From an uncultured Algibacter sp. (GTDB lineage Bacteria > Bacteroidota > Bacteroidia > Flavobacteriales > Flavobacteriaceae), in assembly GCF_947487575.1 (NCBI RefSeq), contig NZ_CANKXG010000016.1, positions 1-35,099 of the forward strand: a stretch of 35,099 nucleotides of DNA. Reading direction: 5' to 3'. Below are positions 14,571-23,685 of this stretch, in pieces. Below the pieces are notes generated by a model. That model saw nothing but the letters and a program-made list of their open reading frames with translations. It was not told where the DNA came from and ran no database searches. Made by a program: the position numbers and the translations under genes. Within the stretch, counting starts at the first letter, position 1; the number at the start of each line of letters is the position of its first letter.

Positions 14571-14608
14571 CTAGCTATTAATCAACTTCAACTAACACTT
14601 GTTTGAAG
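14539..14608 (-). ncRNA. Second candidate minus-strand small RNA with GTTGATTAATAGC motif
   Basis: On the minus strand a hairpin CTTCAA/TTGAAG (plus-strand 14603-14608 and 14586-14591) is followed by TTGATTAATAGC, three bases and the terminator stem. This is the same order as the candidate at 10395-10477. The 13-mer GCTATTAATCAAC is identical at 10436-10448 and 14574-14586, and TTGAAG also follows in both. No good -7 box was found upstream, so the promoter is unknown and the call rests on shared architecture. Confidence 0.28.
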
Positions 14609-14690
14609 AATCTTAACGAATTAGACGTAAAATTGTAAAAACATTACATCAAAATTGTTTAATTTATTTAACTGATTATTAGTGGTTAAT

Positions 14691-14724
14691 AAAAAAAAAC
14701 CCGAAACAGGTTTCGAGTTTTTTA
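14691..14724. terminator. Hairpin terminator, orphan
   Basis: CCCGAAAC and GTTTCGAG pair with one mismatch, flanked by A9 and T6 runs. No gene ends here on either strand: fabH is already terminated at 14570 and the minus-strand outer-membrane gene at 14932. A further short transcript in the 14570-14900 gap is possible, but I see no other support for one. Confidence 0.65.
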
Positions 14725-14902
14725 ATTATACTAATCTTAAACTACGAATTTGTTTTGTGTAGATGACTAACTCTAAATAATTACGACTTCGTTTTTTGGT
14801 TAGATTGTATAATAATTATTAACGTTTTTTTGTTGCATATTATTGTGTTGATTGATAAAATTTAACATAATAATTAACATTTTAAGGCTCATAATAAAAA
14901 CA

Positions 14903-14932
14903 AAACCCCTAAGTATATAAACTTAGGGGTTT
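14903..14932. terminator. Terminator after the outer-membrane protein gene
   Basis: AAACCCCTAAGT (14903-14914) and ACTTAGGGGTTT (14921-14932) form a perfect 12-bp stem with loop ATATAA. On the minus strand a TTTTGTTTTT tail follows, about 60 bases past the stop codon of the gene at 14991. Confidence 0.87.
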
Positions 14933-14990
14933 CTTATTTAATAATTCTACATATACACTAACCATCAAATATAATGTAGGTTATTAAATG

Positions 14991-17465
14991 TTATAGAAAT
15001 CCGCCGCCACCAGATTTGGTGTTACTATCTCTTTGTTTTCTTTTTAATGCACGATATTTTCCGCCACCAAATCTATATGAAAGTGCAATATTCCAAGTGT
15101 TGCTTTCCCAATTAAAAGCGCCAATTCCAGGAAACGGTGTTTTGGCTTCAAATTCAAATTTCATGGTATTTAAAATATCACTATAATTAAAACTCAAAGT
15201 CGCTCTGTTATCTTCTAAGAAATTATAACGCATACCAGTATTAAGCATAAACATAGGTTTTCTTGTAAATTGAATCCCTTCTTCCTCACCACGATACATT
15301 GCAAAAACAGAAAAACTTAATTTTTTAGATACTTTAAAGTTATTAAATGCTCTTAAATTCCAAATGACATTGTCAACTTCGGTTTCTTGTCTAACAATAT
15401 TATCTATAGTTGCATTTGGTATGTCATCAGTATCTAAGATTTCGGTAACACCTCGTTGTCTTTGCGAGTACAAATCAAAACTTGCGTTTATACTCCACCA
15501 TTTTGCTGGGCGATAATTTGTTGATAGTTCCATACCAAACGCCGATGTATTGTCGAAATTACCATAGGATAAAATAACATTTCCAGTGGTTACATCTGTT
15601 CTATCTATGCGAACATATCTACTTATGTTATCTTCAATTATTCTATAAAAAACGCCTGCTGTTATACTACCATTTTTTAATTGTCTTGTATAATTAGTTT
15701 CAACCGAGTTTGTAAACTGGGGTTGTAATTCTGTATTTCCAAAAGAAGATACTCGAGGTGTACTCCATTCTCTTATTGGGTTTACTTGCTGTAAGCCTGG
15801 TCTATCTACACGACGACTAAAACTCAATTGATACGAATTTTTTTCTGATGCGTTATAGGTTAAAAAAGCCGATGGATATAATTGAAAATAATCATTTGTA
15901 AACGGTATTAATTCTGTGCTGTTGTCATCAAATGTTCTCAATGCATCAGCTGTAACATTAACTTGTTCAGCTCTTACACCAAATTGGTAATCCCATTTTT
16001 CAAGGGTTTTGCCATAAGTGAAATATGCCGAATAAATATCTCTATTATAATCAAAATCGGTAGTTGGTGTTGCTATTATGTTTCCTCCGCTTGAATATGA
16101 CTGTCCCGAAGACATGTAAGCTATATCAGAATTAAAAAGTAACGCTTGTAACCCAGCTTCAATTTTAGTTTTCTCATTTATTGGTTTCACATAATCAATA
16201 TTTATAGTTGTTTGATTACGGTCCGTGCCTACATTATCAACAAAACTAGGTGGGAAATCAAAATTAAAATAATCAAAATTAGCGATTTCATCATTTTCAA
16301 AATCATTGTAATCAATTTCAATGTCTAAGGTTTCATCTTCATCTGTAAATTCATGTTTATAAGCTAAATTATATTGTCCAGAATTATTTCCAGAAGTAGT
16401 AGCGTTTAATAGACTTTGAGTAAGTGTATCATATTTTATTATGGTACTACCCCAGCCATTGCCATTAAAACTATTTTGGTTTGTAAAAAATGAAATGGTG
16501 TTTTTATCATTCATATAAAAATCTACACCAACTTTATATAAATGTGAATTGTTTTGGTTTCCAAATTTAAAATCTTGACGCGAATTATCATCGAGCCTAT
16601 CTATGCCTCCAAAGTTATCATATTTACCAATAGTATTTCCGTAGTTGCCGTAAAAATTAAATTTACCATTTCTATAATTCATGTCTATTGAACTATTGAA
16701 TTTTGCAAAAACTTCGTTAGTTACACCAATATTAAAATTTCCATTAAATCCAATTTGTGTGTTTTTATGGAGTTTAATGTTTATAATTCCACTCATGCCT
16801 TCAGGATTGTACTTTGCTGATGGATTGGTAATTAATTCTATTTGTTTGATGGATGTAGATGGTATTTGTTTTAATAATTGTGCAACAGGTACGTTGCTTA
16901 ACTTACCATCAACCATAACACGAACATTTTCGTTACCACGCAAGCTAATATTTCCAGTTTGTTGATCTACACTAACCGAGGGAAGGTTAACCATAATATC
17001 GCTAGCACTTGCTCCTGCAGTGGTTAAGTCTTTTCCAATAGTAATAACTTTCCGGTCTACTTTTTGCTGAATTGTCGACACGTCTGCTACTACTGTAACT
17101 TCGTCTAGCCCTTCAGCTTCTTCCTCAAGTAAAATATTACCCAAATCAACTTTGTAATTTCCTCTGCCGATAGTAATATTTTTGTTAGTTGTTTTGTAAC
17201 CTATGTATTGAATACTAACAATTAAGTCGCCTTCATCTACTTTGTTGATAGTAAACGTGCCATCGTCTAAAGTAATGCTTCCAGTTAGGGTTTTACCAGA
17301 AGTATTTTTAATAATCACATTAACATACGGTAAGGGTTCTTTTAAAGTTGCGTCTAAAACTTTGCCTGATATGGTACCAGTTTTGTCAGATTTGGGGTCT
17401 GGGTCTGTAGCATGTGCTGTTGTAATAGAAAATAAAATAACACACAAATAGAGTAGTTTTCTCAT
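14991..17465 (-). CDS. Outer-membrane beta-barrel protein, TonB-receptor-like with carboxypeptidase regulatory domain
   Basis: 824 residues. A signal peptide (about 1-19, ending THA) is followed by a CarboxypepD_reg-like beta-sandwich (about 30-112: GTISGKVLDATLKEPLPYVNV). A plug-like domain spans about 125-235 (SDIMVNLPSVSVDQQTGNIS, IELITNPSAKYNPEG). A long beta-barrel of the OMP_b-brl_3 type runs to the C-terminus, ending with RFGGGKYRALKRKQR and a glycine-rich tail. I see no SusD partner gene. The family belongs to the TonB-dependent-receptor superfamily, and members often sit downstream of ECF control. Here an ECF-like GTAAC-N16-CGTC promoter lies 38-62 bases before the ATG, matching that of the sigma factor at 3202. 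The substrate, if any, is unknown. Confidence 0.88.
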   Translation of the reverse strand: MRKLLYLCVILFSITTAHATDPDPKSDKTGTISGKVLDATLKEPLPYVNVIIKNTSGKTLTGSITLDDGTFTINKVDEGDLIVSIQYIGYKTTNKNITIGRGNYKVDLGNILLEEEAEGLDEVTVVADVSTIQQKVDRKVITIGKDLTTAGASASDIMVNLPSVSVDQQTGNISLRGNENVRVMVDGKLSNVPVAQLLKQIPSTSIKQIELITNPSAKYNPEGMSGIINIKLHKNTQIGFNGNFNIGVTNEVFAKFNSSIDMNYRNGKFNFYGNYGNTIGKYDNFGGIDRLDDNSRQDFKFGNQNNSHLYKVGVDFYMNDKNTISFFTNQNSFNGNGWGSTIIKYDTLTQSLLNATTSGNNSGQYNLAYKHEFTDEDETLDIEIDYNDFENDEIANFDYFNFDFPPSFVDNVGTDRNQTTINIDYVKPINEKTKIEAGLQALLFNSDIAYMSSGQSYSSGGNIIATPTTDFDYNRDIYSAYFTYGKTLEKWDYQFGVRAEQVNVTADALRTFDDNSTELIPFTNDYFQLYPSAFLTYNASEKNSYQLSFSRRVDRPGLQQVNPIREWSTPRVSSFGNTELQPQFTNSVETNYTRQLKNGSITAGVFYRIIEDNISRYVRIDRTDVTTGNVILSYGNFDNTSAFGMELSTNYRPAKWWSINASFDLYSQRQRGVTEILDTDDIPNATIDNIVRQETEVDNVIWNLRAFNNFKVSKKLSFSVFAMYRGEEEGIQFTRKPMFMLNTGMRYNFLEDNRATLSFNYSDILNTMKFEFEAKTPFPGIGAFNWESNTWNIALSYRFGGGKYRALKRKQRDSNTKSGGGGFL

Positions 17466-17502
17466 TTAATTGGTTTGATTTTTTGATTGATGTTTCTTAG
17501 AA

Positions 17503-17527
17503 GACGCTAAATTTGAATTTCTGTTAC
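17503..17527 (-). promoter_or_regulatory. ECF-like promoter before the outer-membrane protein gene
   Basis: On the minus strand GTAAC (17527-17523), 16 bases and CGTC (17506-17503). In the two promoters at the sigma locus, measured the same way, the gap is 17. Core motifs agree but the base after GTAAC is A rather than C. Membership in the regulon is inference. Confidence 0.45.
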
Positions 17528-17569
17528 TAATTTTAGTAATTATTAACAGTCTTTTAACTTTTTTAACAT

Positions 17570-17932
17570 ATGAATAAAAAAACATTGGTGCTTGGAGCAT
17601 CACTAAAACCTAATAGATATTCTAATTATGCTGTCCAAAGATTGGCAGCTAATAATATTGAAACTGTAGCCTTTGGATTAAGGGCTGGAGATGTATCTGG
17701 TATTAATATTGATACTGAATTGTTACCTTATAAAGATATAAATACAGTAACTTTATATTTAAACTCTAAACGTCAAAAAGAATATTATGACTATATATTG
17801 TCTTTAAAACCAGAACGTGTAATTTTTAACCCTGGAACTGAAAATCCAGAACTATATAAAATTTTAAAAGAAAATAGTATTGATTTTGAAGCTGCTTGTA
17901 CTTTAGTTTTACTTTCTACGAATCAATATTAA
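17570..17932 (+). CDS. CoA-binding domain protein (YccU-like)
   Basis: 120 residues forming one Rossmann-like CoA-binding domain of the succinyl-CoA-synthetase alpha type. It has the nucleotide-binding start KTLVLGASLKPNRYSNYAV, the strand IETVAFGLRAG and the late PERVIFNPGTENPEL. The domain occurs alone in many bacteria and its job is not settled; it binds CoA or NAD in known structures. It starts 105 bases from the divergent outer-membrane protein gene. Its last 24 bases overlap the converging symporter gene, so the two messages are complementary at their 3' ends. Confidence 0.88.
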   Translation: MNKKTLVLGASLKPNRYSNYAVQRLAANNIETVAFGLRAGDVSGINIDTELLPYKDINTVTLYLNSKRQKEYYDYILSLKPERVIFNPGTENPELYKILKENSIDFEAACTLVLLSTNQY

Positions 17933-19363
17933 GCCTATAAAAGTAATTATACCATTTAGGGGTAATATTTCCCAATGAAATTGATATTTTCCAATAATAC
18001 TCTCTGGTAGAGAGGTAATAATAAAGCTAAGTATAATTGATAATAAAGCTATTATCCAAGTGTATTTATCTTTAATTTGATATTTTGTGAGAATACCAAA
18101 GGCAAATAAACCAAGTAATGGCCCGTAAGTAAAAGTTGCAAATTTAAATAAGTTACTAACTACATTTCCTTCTAAATTATTAAATACAATAACAACAATT
18201 ATTAGTAAAACAGAAACTGCTATATGTACTTTTTTACGTAAAGGTTTTTGTAATTCCTTAGGTTTGTTTTGGATGTTTAAAAAGTCTACTGAGAAGGAGG
18301 TGGTTAGTGATGTTAAAGCACTGTCGGCACTAGAGTATGCTGCAGCAATTAACCCAATAATAAATGTTACAGCCAAGGCACTACCAAGGCCTTGGTTCAT
18401 GGCAATTTCAGGAAATAATAAATCTGTTCTTGTTCTTCCATCTACAACAGGAATTTGTAATCCAAATTTGTCGGCATAGATAAACAATAAAGCACCAAGA
18501 GATAAAAATATAAAATTCACAAAAACAACTAATGTTGCCATAGTGAACATGTTTTTTTGAGCTTCGTCTTTGTTTTTACAGGTTAGATTTTTTTGCATCA
18601 TATCTTGGTCTAACCCAGTCATGGCTATTGCTATGAATATACCCCCAATAAAGTACTTCCAAAAATAAGTTTTAGAATTTGGGTCGTCAAAAAAGAATAT
18701 TTTACTTTTTTGAGAGAAGGTTTCAGATTTTAATGCCTCAATAAACGACCAGTCTAGTTTCTCATTAATTAAATAAATTGCTACTAAAACAGATGTTAAC
18801 ATAGCTAAGGTTTGTATGGTATCCGTCCATATAATTGTTTTTATTCCGCCTCTATTTGTGTAAATCCAAATAAGCAAAATTGAAATAACTACTGTAACCC
18901 AAAATGGAACTCCAATTCTTTCAAAAACAATATATTGCATGGCTAAGGCCACTAGAAAAAGCCTAAAAGAAGCCCCTGTAACTCTTGAGAGTAAAAAGAA
19001 AAATGCTCCGGTTTTGTAGCTTACTTTTCCAAAACGCTGTTCTAAATACTCATAGATAGATGTTACATTTAGTTTGTAGTAAAGCGGAAGTAAGGTTGTT
19101 AAAATAAATATATAACCTATAAAAAAACCAAAAACCCCTTGCATATATGCAAATTCTTGTCCTCCAATCATCCCAGGAACCGATATAAAAGTAACACCAG
19201 AAAGCGAAGCGCCTATCATCCCAAATGCTACTAAATACCAAGGTGCAGACTTGTTGGCTTTAAAAAAGGCAGCGTTACTGTCTTCTTTACCAGTAAAATA
19301 AGAAATTAAGATTAAAACAATAAAATAAGCTGCTATAAGAAGCATGATTTGAGTAGAGGTCAT
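17909..19363 (-). CDS. Sodium:solute symporter family transporter
   Basis: 484 residues with about 13 hydrophobic segments, typical of the SSS (SLC5) family of inner-membrane sodium-coupled transporters. Visible family features are FGMIGASLSGVTFISVPG near residues 52-69, SIYEYLEQRFG (102-112), SRVTGASFRLFL and the sodium-site helix AAAYSSADSALTSL (about 341-354). The substrate cannot be deduced; Flavobacteria have many such paralogues for sugars, sialic acid, amino acids and others. No catabolic gene cluster surrounds it. Confidence 0.92.
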   Translation of the reverse strand: MTSTQIMLLIAAYFIVLILISYFTGKEDSNAAFFKANKSAPWYLVAFGMIGASLSGVTFISVPGMIGGQEFAYMQGVFGFFIGYIFILTTLLPLYYKLNVTSIYEYLEQRFGKVSYKTGAFFFLLSRVTGASFRLFLVALAMQYIVFERIGVPFWVTVVISILLIWIYTNRGGIKTIIWTDTIQTLAMLTSVLVAIYLINEKLDWSFIEALKSETFSQKSKIFFFDDPNSKTYFWKYFIGGIFIAIAMTGLDQDMMQKNLTCKNKDEAQKNMFTMATLVVFVNFIFLSLGALLFIYADKFGLQIPVVDGRTRTDLLFPEIAMNQGLGSALAVTFIIGLIAAAYSSADSALTSLTTSFSVDFLNIQNKPKELQKPLRKKVHIAVSVLLIIVVIVFNNLEGNVVSNLFKFATFTYGPLLGLFAFGILTKYQIKDKYTWIIALLSIILSFIITSLPESIIGKYQFHWEILPLNGIITFIGLILIRRK

Positions 19364-19547
19364 AAAAAAACTAATTTTTCAAGTTTTGAAAGTACAAATA
19401 TAAATTGAAAAATGAGGCTCCTGGGTTTTACTGAAAATTATAATCTTCATTAAAAACGAATTTGAAAAATAGATTTGGGATAATGACATTTTAAAAGGAC
19501 AACTTTAAATTAGTGAAATTCATGTCTAAATAGTAATTTCGCAGACA

Positions 19548-20165
19548 ATGGAATTTTCTTCAAAATTATTGGAGCGTGCGGTAAATGAAATGTCGCAATT
19601 ACCGGGTATTGGTAAGCGTACAGCTTTACGTTTGGTATTGCACATGTTAAGACAACCTCAGGAGCAAACGTTAGCATTGTCTGAAGCCTTGCAAAGCATG
19701 CGAAAGGATGTGAAATTTTGTAAGTCTTGCCATAATATAAGTGATGTTACATTATGCGAAATATGTTCTAATCCCAAACGTAATGAAGGGATAATTTGTG
19801 TTGTTGAAGACATTAGAGATGTTATGGCTATTGAGAATACAAGTTCTTTCAGAGGCTTATATCATGTTTTAGGTGGTAAAATTTCACCTATGGATGGTAT
19901 TGGTCCACACGATTTAAATATAGAATCTTTAGTACATAAAGTGAAAGAAGGTAAAGTTTCAGAACTTATTTTTGCTTTAAGTTCTACTATGGAAGGCGAT
20001 ACAACTAACTTTTATATTTTCAAACAAATTAAAGATTATAATGTAACAACGTCAACTATAGCAAGAGGAATTTCTGTGGGCGATGAATTAGAGTATGCAG
20101 ATGAGATTACCTTAGGTAGAAGTATAATAAATAGAATTCCATTTGAATCTTCAATAAAGCTTTAA
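19548..20165 (+). CDS. recR: Recombination mediator RecR
   Basis: 205 residues, the normal RecR length. There is an N-terminal helix-hairpin-helix ([13 protein letters not shown], 17-29), a four-cysteine zinc finger (C58, C61, C70, C73), a Toprim domain (about 80-175, [12 protein letters not shown] and [15 protein letters not shown]) and a C-terminal Walker-B-like tail. With RecO and RecF it loads RecA onto gapped DNA covered by single-strand-binding protein. The glycosyltransferase gene begins 12 bases after its stop and is probably co-transcribed. Confidence 0.97.
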   Translation: MEFSSKLLERAVNEMSQLPGIGKRTALRLVLHMLRQPQEQTLALSEALQSMRKDVKFCKSCHNISDVTLCEICSNPKRNEGIICVVEDIRDVMAIENTSSFRGLYHVLGGKISPMDGIGPHDLNIESLVHKVKEGKVSELIFALSSTMEGDTTNFYIFKQIKDYNVTTSTIARGISVGDELEYADEITLGRSIINRIPFESSIKL

Positions 20166-20177
20166 AGAAAACATAAC

Positions 20178-21275
20178 TTGAAACTCTCAGTAATAATATT
20201 AAATTATAATGTTCAATATTTTTTAGAATTATGTCTAAGAAGTGTTGAGGCTGCTATTTTAAATATTGATGCCGAAATTATTGTTGTAGATAATAATTCT
20301 GAAGACGATAGTTGTCAGATGGTAAAGAGTTTATTTCCTAATGTAAGCCTAATAGAAAACAAGGATAATTATGGATTTTCAAAAGGGAATAACATTGGTG
20401 TTTTACAGGCTAAAGGCGAGTATTTATGTATTTTAAATCCAGATACGGTTGTAGCTGAAGATACTTTTTTAAAAGTATTAGAATTTTCTGAAAACAAAAA
20501 AAATCTTGGTATTGTTGGGTGTAAATTAATTAACGGAAGAGGTGATTTTTTACCAGAAAGTAAAAGGAAAATCCCGTATGTTAACGCTGCTTTTAAGAAA
20601 TTGGTAGGTAATTCAGATGATTATTATGCTAATGCTATAAATATAAACGAGATTAACCAAGTTGAGATTTTGGTTGGTGCTTTTATGTTTTTAAAAAAAG
20701 CGGTTTATAATGAAATAGAAGGATTTGATGAAGACTATTTCATGTATGGAGAAGATATTGATATTTCCTATAAAGCCTTAAAAAAAGGTTATGTTAATTA
20801 CTATTACGGAAAAACTACAGTATTACATTTTAAGGGAGAAAGTACGTTAAGAGATAAAAATTATGCACGTCGTTTTTATGGGGCTATGCAAATTTTTTAC
20901 AAAAAGCATTTTAAGAAAAATGTTCTATTCGATTTGTTTGTTTGGGGAGGTATTAGAGTTGTTTACTTTTTTAGAAAGCAACCTATTAATAAGGTGAAAA
21001 AAGTATTCAAATACATATTTATCTCCAATAGTGTTCATGAAGAGTTAAAGCGGGTTCTAAATAAAGAAGTTGTTTTAAAATCAGATATTAAAAATATAGA
21101 AAACAATTCAGAAATTATTTTTGATGCAAATGTGCTTAGTTTTAAAAACATTATTAGTTTTATGGAAACTAATCATTTAGATACGTCAGTTACCTTTAAA
21201 ATTTTGCCTAAAAACTCTAAATTTGTAATTGGAAGTGATGATGCAGTGAGTAGAGGAGAGGTTATTAATTTTTAG
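20178..21275 (+). CDS. Glycosyltransferase family 2
   Basis: 365 residues from a TTG start. No in-frame ATG upstream fits, and the first residues KLSVIILNYN form the first strand of the GT-A fold. Nucleotide-sugar binding is shown by VVDNNSEDDS (37-45) and the LNPDT motif (86-90), which replaces DxD. The acceptor region has DYFMYGEDIDISYK (186-199) and H217. This pattern is that of rhamnosyl-/WbbL-like GT2 enzymes making cell-surface polysaccharides at the cytoplasmic face. The last 100 residues are not recognised and carry no membrane anchor. It likely shares a transcript with recR. The sugar donor is not determined. Confidence 0.9.
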   Translation: MKLSVIILNYNVQYFLELCLRSVEAAILNIDAEIIVVDNNSEDDSCQMVKSLFPNVSLIENKDNYGFSKGNNIGVLQAKGEYLCILNPDTVVAEDTFLKVLEFSENKKNLGIVGCKLINGRGDFLPESKRKIPYVNAAFKKLVGNSDDYYANAININEINQVEILVGAFMFLKKAVYNEIEGFDEDYFMYGEDIDISYKALKKGYVNYYYGKTTVLHFKGESTLRDKNYARRFYGAMQIFYKKHFKKNVLFDLFVWGGIRVVYFFRKQPINKVKKVFKYIFISNSVHEELKRVLNKEVVLKSDIKNIENNSEIIFDANVLSFKNIISFMETNHLDTSVTFKILPKNSKFVIGSDDAVSRGEVINF

Positions 21276-21362
21276 TATTATTTTATGAATAATAAATTAA
21301 AATAACTGTTTTTTTAGTAATTTTGTAAAATAAAATTAAAAAATAAGCATTGTATTATTGAT

Positions 21363-22691
21363 ATGGCAAAATTTGAGCTTAAATTACCAAAAATGGGAGA
21401 AAGTGTTGCAGAGGCAACCATAGCATCTTGGTTAAAAGATGTTGGCGATACCATTGAAATGGATGATCCGGTATTGGAAATAGCTACAGATAAGGTAGAT
21501 AGTGAAGTGCCTAGTGAAGTTGATGGTGTATTGGTGGAGCGTTTTTTTAATGTTGACGATGTTGTGCAGGTTGGGCAAGTTTTGGCAATAATTGAGACTG
21601 AAGCAGATAATGATTCTATTGACAATTCAAACGAAGAAGTTTCTGTTAATGTTAAAGAAAGTGAAGATGAAGCTGTTCAGCACGTAGTTCAAACGGTTAA
21701 TATAGCTAAAGAAACTGTTGCTCCTATGATTTCAAGTGGAGACCGATTTTACTCGCCATTAGTAAAAAATATAGCTAAAGCAGAAGGTATTACCCAAGTT
21801 GAGTTAGATGGAATTTCTGGAACAGGAAAAGATGGACGTGTTACTAAAAATGATATTTTAGATTACATTCAGAATAGAGGGCATAGTCAACAACCTGTAG
21901 TAGCGAAAATTGAGTCACCTGCGACTTCAATAAAAACTATTGAAAAACCAATAACAGAAAAACCTACTGTAGTTTCGAGTGGAGAAGATGAGATTATAGA
22001 AATGACTAGAATGGGCAAGCTTATTGCGCATCACATGGTTGAATCTGTACAAACTTCTGCACATGTGCAGAGTTTTATTGAGGCCGATGTTACTAATATT
22101 TGGAACTGGAGAAAGAAAGTTAAGGATGGCTTTATGGAGCGTGAGGGAGAAAACCTAACATTTACGCCTATTTTCATGGAAGTTATTGCAAAAGCATTAC
22201 GAGACTATCCGATGATGAATATTTCTCTTCAAGGAGACACGATAGTTAAAAAGAAAAACATCAATTTAGGAATGGCTGCGGCTCTACCAGATGGAAATTT
22301 AATAGTTCCTGTAATTAAAAATGCAGACCAATTAAACTTGGTTGGTATGGCAAAACAGGTTAATGATTTGGCTAAACGTGCCAGAGAAAACAAATTAAAA
22401 CTAGATGAAATTCAGGGAGGTACTTATACAGTTACAAATGTTGGTACATTTGGAAGCATCATGGGAACTCCTATAATTAATCAGCCCCAAGTTGGTATTT
22501 TGGCACTTGGTGCTATTAGAAAAGTACCCGCTGTAATTGAAACTTCAGAGGGCGATTTTATAGGTATCCGTTATAAAATGTTTTTATCACATTCTTACGA
22601 CCACCGTGTGGTCAATGGTGCTCTTGGAGGACAATTTGTAAAAGCGGTTACAGATTATCTAGAGGCTTGGGATGTTAATAGAGAAATATGA
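21363..22691 (+). CDS. 2-oxoacid dehydrogenase E2 (dihydrolipoyl acyltransferase)
   Basis: 442 residues with the standard E2 order. One lipoyl domain (1-78) has lipoate-bearing K44 in EIATDKVDSEV. An acidic linker follows, then a peripheral-subunit-binding domain (about 128-168, YSPLVKNIAKAEGI ... GRVTKNDIL) and a catalytic acyltransferase domain (about 210-440). It transfers acyl groups from E1 to CoA in a pyruvate, 2-oxoglutarate or branched-chain complex. The single lipoyl domain and solitary gene suggest the branched-chain type found in Bacteroidota. The active-site motif reads H414-R-V-V-N418-G where HxxxDG is usual, so the Asp is replaced by Asn. E1 and E3 are not adjacent. Confidence 0.93.
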   Translation: MAKFELKLPKMGESVAEATIASWLKDVGDTIEMDDPVLEIATDKVDSEVPSEVDGVLVERFFNVDDVVQVGQVLAIIETEADNDSIDNSNEEVSVNVKESEDEAVQHVVQTVNIAKETVAPMISSGDRFYSPLVKNIAKAEGITQVELDGISGTGKDGRVTKNDILDYIQNRGHSQQPVVAKIESPATSIKTIEKPITEKPTVVSSGEDEIIEMTRMGKLIAHHMVESVQTSAHVQSFIEADVTNIWNWRKKVKDGFMEREGENLTFTPIFMEVIAKALRDYPMMNISLQGDTIVKKKNINLGMAAALPDGNLIVPVIKNADQLNLVGMAKQVNDLAKRARENKLKLDEIQGGTYTVTNVGTFGSIMGTPIINQPQVGILALGAIRKVPAVIETSEGDFIGIRYKMFLSHSYDHRVVNGALGGQFVKAVTDYLEAWDVNREI

Positions 22692-22790
22692 TTCTGTTAT
22701 TCCTGCAACCTGTAATTAATTTGTTTAAGTAAGGCCGGAATTTCATTTAAGTAAATCAAAATATTTTTCCTTTCATGGAAGAGAAAAAAG

Positions 22791-22822
22791 AAAAAACCAA
22801 CCTATAAAACGGTTGGTTTTTT
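22791..22822. terminator. Strong terminator after the E2 gene
   Basis: AAAAAACCAACC (22791-22802) and GGTTGGTTTTTT (22811-22822) form a perfect 12-bp stem with an eight-base loop and A/T runs. It lies about 100 bases beyond the E2 stop. A degenerate half of the ATTCCTG palindrome (22699-22705) is in the same gap. Confidence 0.88.
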
Positions 22823-22877
22823 CGCTTATGCACTTTAACAATTTAGTATATTTACAGTTCATTAATAATTAATTTGA

Positions 22878-23654
22878 ATGCAATTAAACCTAACAAAACC
22901 TATCTGTTTTTTCGATTTGGAAACAACAGGAATCAATATTACTAAAGATCGTATTGTTGAAATTTCAATACTTAAAGTGTTTCCAAACGGCACTGAAGAA
23001 AGTAAAACATGGTTGGTGAACCCAGAAATGACTATTCCAAAAGAAGTGATAGAAATTCATGGTATTTCCAATGAAAAAGTAGCGAATGAGCCTACTTTTA
23101 AAGAACTTGCCAAGGATATTTACAACATGATAAAAGATTCTGATTTAGGCGGATTCAACTCTAATCGTTTTGATATTCCGTTATTGGCAGAAGAAATGTT
23201 GCGTGCTGAGGTTGATTTTGATATGAAAAATACCTTAGCTGTAGATGTGCAAACTATTTTTCATAAAATGGAGCAACGTACATTAAGTGCTGCATATAAG
23301 TTTTATTGCGATGAAAGTTTAGAAAATGCACATAGTGCTGAGGCTGATACCAAAGCGACTTATGAGGTTTTAAAAGCGCAATTAGATAAATACGAAGACT
23401 TGGAAAACGACACCAAATTTTTAGCAGAATTTAGCTCACGTAGAAAGTTTGCAGATTTTGCAGGTTTTATATCTTACAATAAAGAAGGTGTGGAGAGTTT
23501 CTCTTTTGGGAAGCATAAAGGGAAGTTGGTAACTGAAGTTTTAGAAAAAGAACCTGGGTATTTTGGTTGGTTGCTAAATGCAGATTTTCCGTTGTACACA
23601 AAGAAGGTATTGACTGCGATTAAATTGAGAAGCTTTAATAATAAGTTGGGGTAG
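22878..23654 (+). CDS. DnaQ-like 3'-5' exonuclease
   Basis: 258 residues. An N-terminal DEDDh exonuclease domain (about 8-170) has D13 and E15 in FFDLETTG, D99 in SNRFDIPLL, H152 and D157 in HSAEADTKAT. A C-terminal module of about 45 residues (208-252, FSFGKHKGKLVTEVLEKEPGYFGWLL) resembles the DUF3820/exonuclease X-type domain. It degrades single-stranded or frayed 3' ends in proofreading or repair. It is shorter than polymerase epsilon fusions and not linked to dnaE, so it is probably an auxiliary repair nuclease. It heads a compact plus-strand run with the FAH-family, HPt and CinA genes. Confidence 0.9.
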   Translation: MQLNLTKPICFFDLETTGINITKDRIVEISILKVFPNGTEESKTWLVNPEMTIPKEVIEIHGISNEKVANEPTFKELAKDIYNMIKDSDLGGFNSNRFDIPLLAEEMLRAEVDFDMKNTLAVDVQTIFHKMEQRTLSAAYKFYCDESLENAHSAEADTKATYEVLKAQLDKYEDLENDTKFLAEFSSRRKFADFAGFISYNKEGVESFSFGKHKGKLVTEVLEKEPGYFGWLLNADFPLYTKKVLTAIKLRSFNNKLG

Positions 23655-23685
23655 TTAACATTTAAATATATAACACTCATATCTT

